Shown in pieces: positions 57,804 through 64,000 of a stretch of DNA of 64,000 bases. Below the pieces are notes generated by a model. That model worked only from the letters and a program-made list of their open reading frames with translations, was not told the DNA's origin and did no database searches. Position numbers and translations under genes: made by a program. The first letter of the stretch is position 1. Each line of letters starts with the position of its first letter. Source of the DNA: Hyalella azteca (Eukaryota; Arthropoda; Malacostraca; Amphipoda; Hyalellidae); assembly GCF_000764305.2 (NCBI RefSeq), contig NW_025947133.1, forward strand, positions 186,001 to 250,000, in the 5' to 3' direction.

Positions 57804-59054
57804 AAAAATGTTTTTTCAGCCTTGTCTTGGGTATGTGCAAAAATTTTGTCTTTTCCTAAATTGTTAATAAAGTTTATACCACTTGAGACCAAAAAAGTAC
57901 TTAAACATCAACTCGTATTCAATGAACCACAAATAAACTAAAAATAGTACAGTTTTTTATCTTCATTGTAGTTTGTCCCGAAAGTGGACTAAGAAATGCC
58001 CATTCTACCGTCAATGCCTCAAGACGCCACTCGCAAGCAATGGCACCTACCGCTAAACTCGCCGCTCGTCAACAAGAAGTGATTAGAAATATTCCGTGTC
58101 CTACTTCTACTTTATTTCTACTTTCCTTTTAGTCTTGATGTAGTGATTGCAACCGTGACTATGCTTTAAGTAGATATAGGCGATTTCGGCGGTAAGTATT
58201 TCTCTTTGTTCCGGTTATTTCGACCGGTTATTTCGACACCTATGATAATCTCTTCAATCGCCGCGATTAACTTTTCTCTCGATATCCAACTGTCAGGTTT
58301 TAGCACGAGTGGTCAATAGGTGGCGATGGAAGGTTCTCGACACTGGCAGTGCGACTTAACAAGGAGAAAGACACACACATTTATCTCAAACTTCATATAC
58401 TAAAAAGGGGCACTATATCCTACACCTAGTTACAGATTTAGGCACGGTGACAATAACGAGAGCCCAGGTTTACTTGCCGAAAGAAAATCCTATCCTATAC
58501 CTGTCTCTTATACACATNAATTTCAGGCCAGGAAAGGAGAAACTAAGTTAAATCAGGTTTGGAAACTCACTTTTCCATACATATTTGACATGACGTTGTG
58601 TTGAATGAAAGAATTTTAGCTTAAAAATAATTGCCTACACCTCACACACAATAAGCATATTATTACTACGGAAAATTTTTATCGCAAATGACAACCATCA
58701 TGAGAAATCAATAAAGTAACTCATTAGACCACGTAATCTTTTGGAGTGGAAAAGTTTCATATTGACTGTCTGGACGTATAGTATCTAATATTATCACTGT
58801 TCTAATCTCTGTGCATAGAGAAATGAGTTAAACTAAATGTATTATTTTGGAGAGATCTCAAATAGGCGATTAGTAAACCGCTGCTACAGATTGTTGTAGT
58901 CATGATTGGTAAACTGCTGATTGGTATAGTTCAGATTGGTATACTACTGTTTGATGCATTACAGTACCAAGCATTGGTTTACAATTTTTAACATTCACGA
59001 CTCGTGCAATTTTTCAACACGTGAAAGTCTCTACAATATTTTTTCAAATTGCAA
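57804..59054. other. Non-coding DNA with a suspect assembly join
   Basis: No gene recognised. 58501-58517 is an adapter remnant (listed separately). Left of it, 58200-58500 has no repeat noticed elsewhere. Right of it is probably intron or 3' flank of the secreted-protein gene. Confidence 0.4.
58501..58518. other. Partial Nextera mosaic end followed by N (assembly contaminant)
   Basis: CTGTCTCTTATACACAT is 17 of the 19 bases of the Tn5 mosaic end, then N. It is the same contaminant as at 31625-31662 and marks a possible false join. Confidence 0.95.
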
Positions 59055-61655
59055 ATTTCATTTTCTCACCTCCGCCCACTACGCTGCCTGCAGCACAGCT
59101 TGAGGTGCAATTGCCGTCGGTTGTTATCCTCTCACCGTCCAAGAACGCGCCCAGGGAGGTGAAGCATGCCGTCGGTTCTGAGATACCAGAACACACGAGC
59201 ATGTTAGGAACGCAGCCGCGCTAATATGAGGTTGTATTCGTCTACAAAATGTTCAAATATTCGACAACAAAACAATTATATGAATAAATATACGCGTTTT
59301 TAAGAGGAGATGCATTAAATAGTATTATATGTTACTATGGTTCATTAATTCGTGAACAATAATTATTTTCAATCTGGGGAATAGTGTGATGACTTAACCA
59401 AAATAGGCTTTTCGTGAAACGCATTGATTGTATGTCAAACCTAGTATTCAAAAATGACGCACTGCTACGCAAATGCCGCAAATTGGGAATCGAGAGACAA
59501 CTTAATCAGAGCATTGGGGCCGTACAATCAAAAATAGTTGAGATTTCGTAACTCGGTCAGTCATTCACAGACGGCTTTTCAAGTTATACCCTCTGATTAC
59601 AGACGATAAATCGGTTTCGACGTGTACCTAGGCCGCTACGTGTACTAGAACTGCTACATGTTCTAAAATGAGTTTTAATAATACGGTCCCTGACCAGCCC
59701 TGCTTCTCACTAGGGATTAGAACGTAGACCGTCTCGCCAGTACACGAGGGTTGGCTTGGATCGTAGACCCCATTCTCTGCGACACTGCAGGTGCCGCCGC
59801 TGTACTTGAACATGAGTTTGCCTGTAAATCAGGAACAAAATTAGCGTTCGTGATGCGTCATGAAGAAATAAGCGCATTTCATCAGGCGTTTTAGTCAAAA
59901 AAGAAACAAACTATAAACTATTTTCTTATAATTCCTAATATTCTCACTGAAATTAGACTGTTGCCTGATTTAAGTGAATTAAAAGATGAAAAAATGGTTC
60001 ATTTGTGCACAATTGCGTACTTCACAAACATACTGTGAACAAATCGAGCTCCTTAGTATTTTTAAAAATTAAATGATATAATAAATTTAAATTGAAATCG
60101 TTTAACTTTGACAAAAAACAACTGAGATAATGCTGATTGTGTAATATGTATGATCACCTGCATCCAAAGTAGCCTGGGCGCAATCGATGGTAGACTTGAC
60201 GCCGCTCTTGACAACCCACGTGATGTTTTGAGTGCTCGAGCTTGTCAGCTGTACCTGTACGAACTCTGAGGTGCCCATGTCGATGGAGTAAAGGCTTCCT
60301 GACACAGAGTTCGCCTCCGCAGCGCAGGTTGAGAATAAGTTGCTTTGTAGGTTCGTTTGCAGGACAAACTGCAAGTGATAAAACCGTCGATTACTTAGAG
60401 GTAAAAGTAAGTGGAATGCGATTACAGCATTGAATACCAGCTATTTTAACCCATAAGTAGTGCATGGAATATTATATTAGATTTTTTTTGCGATGAAGAA
60501 TTAATTTAAAAAGTAATGAAATGCGAAACAAATGGAAATAAATAGACAGTCTAATTCACCCTAAAGAAATTCTGCTGGCAATATTCTCGCATATTTTTTT
60601 TCAAGAGACAATGAACAATAGTGCAAAAAATTCCACATGATTAAAAACACTAATTCACGTACACAATTTTTCATGGTTATATTTATGTCTTCAGTTATGC
60701 ATCTCCATTATTTTATATTCATAATACAGTTTAGAATTGGTCATCCGATTATTAATTCGTGGAATTGTGCAAAAAAACACGATCATTTGTGAGAATCTTG
60801 AAGTCGCTTAAATTTACCCACCGTTTCCGAGGATTCGCTGGCGCGAGGCATTCCAGCAGACGATGTCTGATCCTGAAACAAAATGAAAGGTGGAATAAAT
60901 TCACCAAAAAATTCAGGGTTACTCGGTGAATTATTAACATTTTGAGATGTTATAATAACATTTTTATGTGTTCTACACAGGTAAAAATAAATTAACAAAG
61001 TTGCAGTCCTTTTTTATGTGGGCAACAATTTTATAGCAATAGTCTCAAAGATTGTTTTCAGACAAAGCTTTCTTCATATATCACTCAAACTTTCTAACTA
61101 ATTATTTTGCGTCTGCAAAATAGTTTGAACCTGAAATTTTTTGAATTTAATACATTATTAAAATGAAACAATAAGTATTTCACCAAAACAACATTATTCA
61201 TGTAAAAAAAATTAAAAAACATTTTCAGATCACGACCTTTTAGGCAAATGAGATGGAAACAACATTGATTAAGAGTTTAATTATGCGACACAACGTTTAT
61301 TCAATGTTATTTTAAAATTAGATGTCTGGTTGGTTAGTAATTTGAACAAGTATATATTCCCCAGCGTTGCCTTTGCGAGGTTGCCGTCACCAGCAGAAAA
61401 CACCAATTAACATATAAAACAAAATTAAACAACAACATTTCAAGACCATTGATATTTAACAGTATGTGTTCCCCACCGTTGCCGAGGCAGGCGAAACTGC
61501 CGCCACCAGCAGTAAATAGAAAAAAATACAGTTAACATATAGAGCAAAATTAAGCAACAGCATTTAGAGATCATTAATATTTAACAGTATATATTCCCCA
61601 CCGTTGCTGAGGCTGCCGCCACCAGCAGCGCGAGAAGTAAGGCAGGCGCGTCCAT
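59055..61655 (-). CDS. Secreted cysteine-containing protein, unrecognised; 3' end incomplete
   Basis: Exons in transcript order: 61602-61655 (signal peptide MDAPALLLALLVAAASAT), 60822-60872, 60158-60368, 59730-59821 and a likely exon from about 59056 to 59222. Phases fit for the first four. The mature protein has SLYSIDMGTSEFVQVQLTSS, then FKYSGGTCSVAENGVYDPSQ, PSCTGET, and in the last exon CVPNMLVCSGISEPTACF and DGNCTSSCAAGSVVGG. Paired cysteines and NIT/NCT glycosylation sites suit an extracellular or cuticle protein. No family was recognised and no function is proposed. Exons 1, 2 and 4 all end in ACG|GT, and the donors (GTGGGG, GTGGGT, GTCTAC) are weak, so the 59730 border is the least certain. 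The terminal exon and stop lie further downstream, probably lost in or beyond the join at 58518. A duplicate of exon 4 is at about 51675-51770. Confidence 0.6.
61340..61650 (-). repeat. Tandem triplication (about 115 bp) of the signal-peptide exon border
   Basis: Three units, each with TTCCCCACCGTTGC (or CCCCAGCGTTGC) and GCCACCAGCAG, near 61355-61395, 61470-61510 and 61595-61630, separated by ACATATAAnnCAAAATTAAnC and TTAACAGTAT. The 61595-61630 unit is the real exon 1 end with its donor; the other two are copies in intron 1. Confidence 0.85.
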
Positions 61656-63205
61656 CAGTTGTTGTTGCTCAGGCGAGGGTCGCACTCGAACTGGCCACAC
61701 CAGCGCTCTGCACCAGCGCTCTGCAAGACAAGAATTATGTCGCAAGTGTTCACCCGCGATATTTACACGTGTACTAAGCATCAAATGCGTTCAAATAAAT
61801 GCGTTCAAATGTAATGCGGCTGATGCAACCCATTCATTGAAACATTTGTTATTACGTAAAAATTTGGTAAACTCATTTCCAGAAACTTGATTCCTGGGTT
61901 CTCAAAGCTCTTGTTAAACTTTGCTCGAAGAGAGTTTATATTACACCGACGTGGTCTAAACATTCAATTGCTGACGTGTACAAAACATAGCATCCGAACA
62001 TTGCTTGTGGAAAACAAGTGTTCACCACGGTATTTACACGGGTAACATGAGAACGCAATAACATGAGCTTATTCTTTTGTTCGTAGCTATACCTTATAGT
62101 TAATATATAAATTGGAACGGTCTCATAGATAAGACCTATTTGTTTGATAAATTAATTTGAGTTATAAAATACGCAATTAATGAAATGATGTCCATCCGAG
62201 ACATGTATGCCCTTCGCTCCAGGGCCTTGCAACAAATCGATGTTTTGCGTTACAGATGAGCTAGTTGAAGCAGAATAAATTATTTATACTTGTGAAAAAT
62301 TTTACTCATGAAAAATTTACCCGGTAATTTTTTGAACCGATGTATCGAAAGAAAAGAGTAATGAAATTAATGCAATGGCAAGACAGGTGCTAAAAATTGT
62401 TATCTGAGAACATTTTTGTGTTGCGTACTTTACGAGTACATTTACAAAATCGAATGAACAATTAAATAGTTCATATCATGACGTAACCATGAGCGTGACA
62501 AAAGACCTTGCAAATAAAAAAAACTGAAATACATTTTTTCAGAGAAACTATATACATTTTTTCAGAGTGATATAACTTTTAATTAACTAAATTATCGAAT
62601 TCAATGTTTCACGCCGCGGAATATCAGACGCTAAACCTCAATAAACATAAACATTGCATGCTCTAGTCATACATAAGATCATGGCATGAGAAGTTTGTGT
62701 TGTATAGTTTGAATGTAACTACCAGAACACATTTATTTTTGTACCATCAAATATCAGCTCGGCTCTGCCTAGTGCTGTCGAATTTAATCAAAATACTATA
62801 TACAAGAGGATTAATTAATTCTGTTCATATTATGCAATTTTCCTGGTTAACTTCTTATTGGAAGAAAAAATAATGCAGGAATATAGAACAAAATTAAGAA
62901 ATTTGAGCCAAGTTAGCAAGAATGGTCGTGGTCCTTAATCATTAGTACTGGAAAAGCAAAAGATTGCGCCGTGAACGAAATGAAATTCTATGAAAAAGTT
63001 GCAACATGACAGGAATCAAAAATCATTTTTACGCGATACATAAGCAAAAGAAAAAACGCTGAACTCTAAAAAGCAGCGAATGAGTACGGAACATGAATGA
63101 TGTGCTGTGGAGATATAATAATAGTCTAGCAAAAGTATATATGTTCACCGCTGGAATTTCTATTCGATAGTTGTAACTTCAATATTGATCAAACTCTTTA
63201 TTCAG
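61656..63205. other. Upstream region of the secreted-protein gene; no gene seen
   Basis: Open frame continues upstream of the ATG at 61655 to 61784, but the signal peptide favours the inner start. The remainder is AT-rich, with no repeat or RNA gene recognised. Confidence 0.4.
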
Positions 63206-63460
63206 CTCTTGAGTGAGTCGAGCGGAATAGACTATATTTACTGGTATAAACATTTGAAAAGCAAGTGTTCAAACAACTGCTACCTAGTCAATGCCACGAG
63301 CGCTTGCCAGCAAATTTTTTACAAGAAAGTTTGGAAAACTTTACCTTCAACTTTTCATTTGGACAAAATAGAAATCAAATATTCGCAAGAAATTTATTCC
63401 ATCTATGAAATAAAATTTTGCCGTTACCATGAAACTAATACATTTTGCCCGCTGAATTGA
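63206..63460 (+). CDS. Possible terminal exon of an unknown gene
   Basis: After an acceptor-like CTCTTTATTCAG the frame is open for 84 codons to TGA: LLSESSGIDYIYWYKHLKSK, then CSNNCYLVNATSACQQIFYK and later YHETNTFCPLN. There are five cysteines and one NAT glycosylation site, as in secreted proteins. No ATG starts it and no upstream exon was found, so it may be a chance frame or a relic. I do not recognise the family. Confidence 0.25.
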   Translation, partial: LLSESSGIDYIYWYKHLKSKCSNNCYLVNATSACQQIFYKKVWKTLPSTFHLDKIEIKYSQEIYSIYEIKFCRYHETNTFCPLN

Positions 63461-64000
63461 TTTGTAAGACTCTGAATTGCTCTGAATCACTGTGACATTC
63501 ACTCAGATGTCGATCCTAAACTGTTATGCATGGCGAACTTCGGCCGGTCTAAGCATCAGCGTCTAAGCATCTGCAGGAATTATATATAGAGGAGCTCAGT
63601 GATAAATAGAAATCAAATCAGGGTTGATTTCTTGAATTAAATTGAATTATTTAATGATTACATATACAACACGTCCATGCATTATTCAACCGATTTACTT
63701 TTGACAGCAAATAGGCATTTTTAATGGTAATCTGCATTGCCAGGGGAATGAATGAATTTTTGGGTCACAAGAGATTTGCCAAATAGTGAACTGGAGCTCT
63801 GATGCTATTCCTAATCTAGCTCTACACTTATGTGGTCATAATTAGCCTGCAACGGAAAATGAATTAGGCTGCAAAGTACTTAAAGTACTTATCCAAAGGC
63901 AATAGATATCCCGTGGTAAATGCCTTGCTTCTTGCATTGCCCGCACCATGAGCCATTGGAAGTTACCTCGCTGGGGTCGTAACAAACGATCCTAACTGTA
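63461..64000. other. Unannotated window end
   Basis: I see no gene, RNA or repeat here. Confidence 0.4.

Noticed and set aside
1..64000. CRISPR arrays, bacterial operons, ribosome binding sites
   Set aside because: The DNA is eukaryotic with spliced genes; the tandem arrays have no spacer structure.
1..64000. tRNA and rRNA genes
   Set aside because: No tRNA A/B-box pair with a cloverleaf and no rRNA core was noticed by eye; a tRNAscan-SE run would settle this.

Overview
The window looks like repeat-rich arthropod nuclear DNA. The genes are split by introns with GT/AG borders, an insect/crustacean-type gustatory receptor family is present, the intergenic DNA is AT-rich, and there are many DNA transposons and non-LTR retroelements. 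A crustacean is my guess; nothing in the sequence fixes the species.

Layout: (1) 1-7.5 kb holds repeats, including a pogo/Tigger-like MITE at 2480-3332 and pieces of a dispersed repeat. (2) 7518-8717 (+) is a complete three-exon CHMP4/Snf7 (ESCRT-III) gene whose stop codon sits in a 36-bp minisatellite. (3) 12.06-21.98 kb (-) is a coiled-coil protein gene, for which I assembled 15 exons with matching phases (about 498 residues, 5' end missing). (4) 24851-28054 (-) is a three-exon gene for an 810-residue Myb/SANT-like DNA-binding protein. (5) 28.2-34.1 kb is nested transposons: a 3.3-kb hAT-like element with an 8-bp target duplication, a smaller hAT inside it, and a Harbinger-like element with an in-window empty site. 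(6) 34.7-39.7 kb (-) is a gustatory-receptor-like locus. Its exons 2-4 are open, its exon 1 is frameshifted and tandemly duplicated, and its last exon runs into a dead Ulp1-type protease fragment. (7) 42.5-45.1 kb (+) is a related receptor gene with an open first exon and a mariner relic in an intron. (8) 51.4-57.8 kb holds a duplicated exon, transposase remnants and a damaged non-LTR retrotransposon. (9) 59.05-61.66 kb (-) is an unrecognised secreted cysteine-containing protein gene.

The genes do not form an operon or an obvious shared pathway. The two receptor loci diverge from each other (head to head) and share intron positions, so they are paralogues.

Two themes stand out. First, four minisatellites each start at a coding-exon edge (CHMP4 stop codon, two coiled-coil exons, the signal-peptide exon). 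Second, there are assembly problems: a complete Nextera junction adapter at 31625-31662, a partial mosaic end next to an N at 58501-58518, and an N at 51963 where a duplicated segment breaks. Long-range order across these points should not be trusted.
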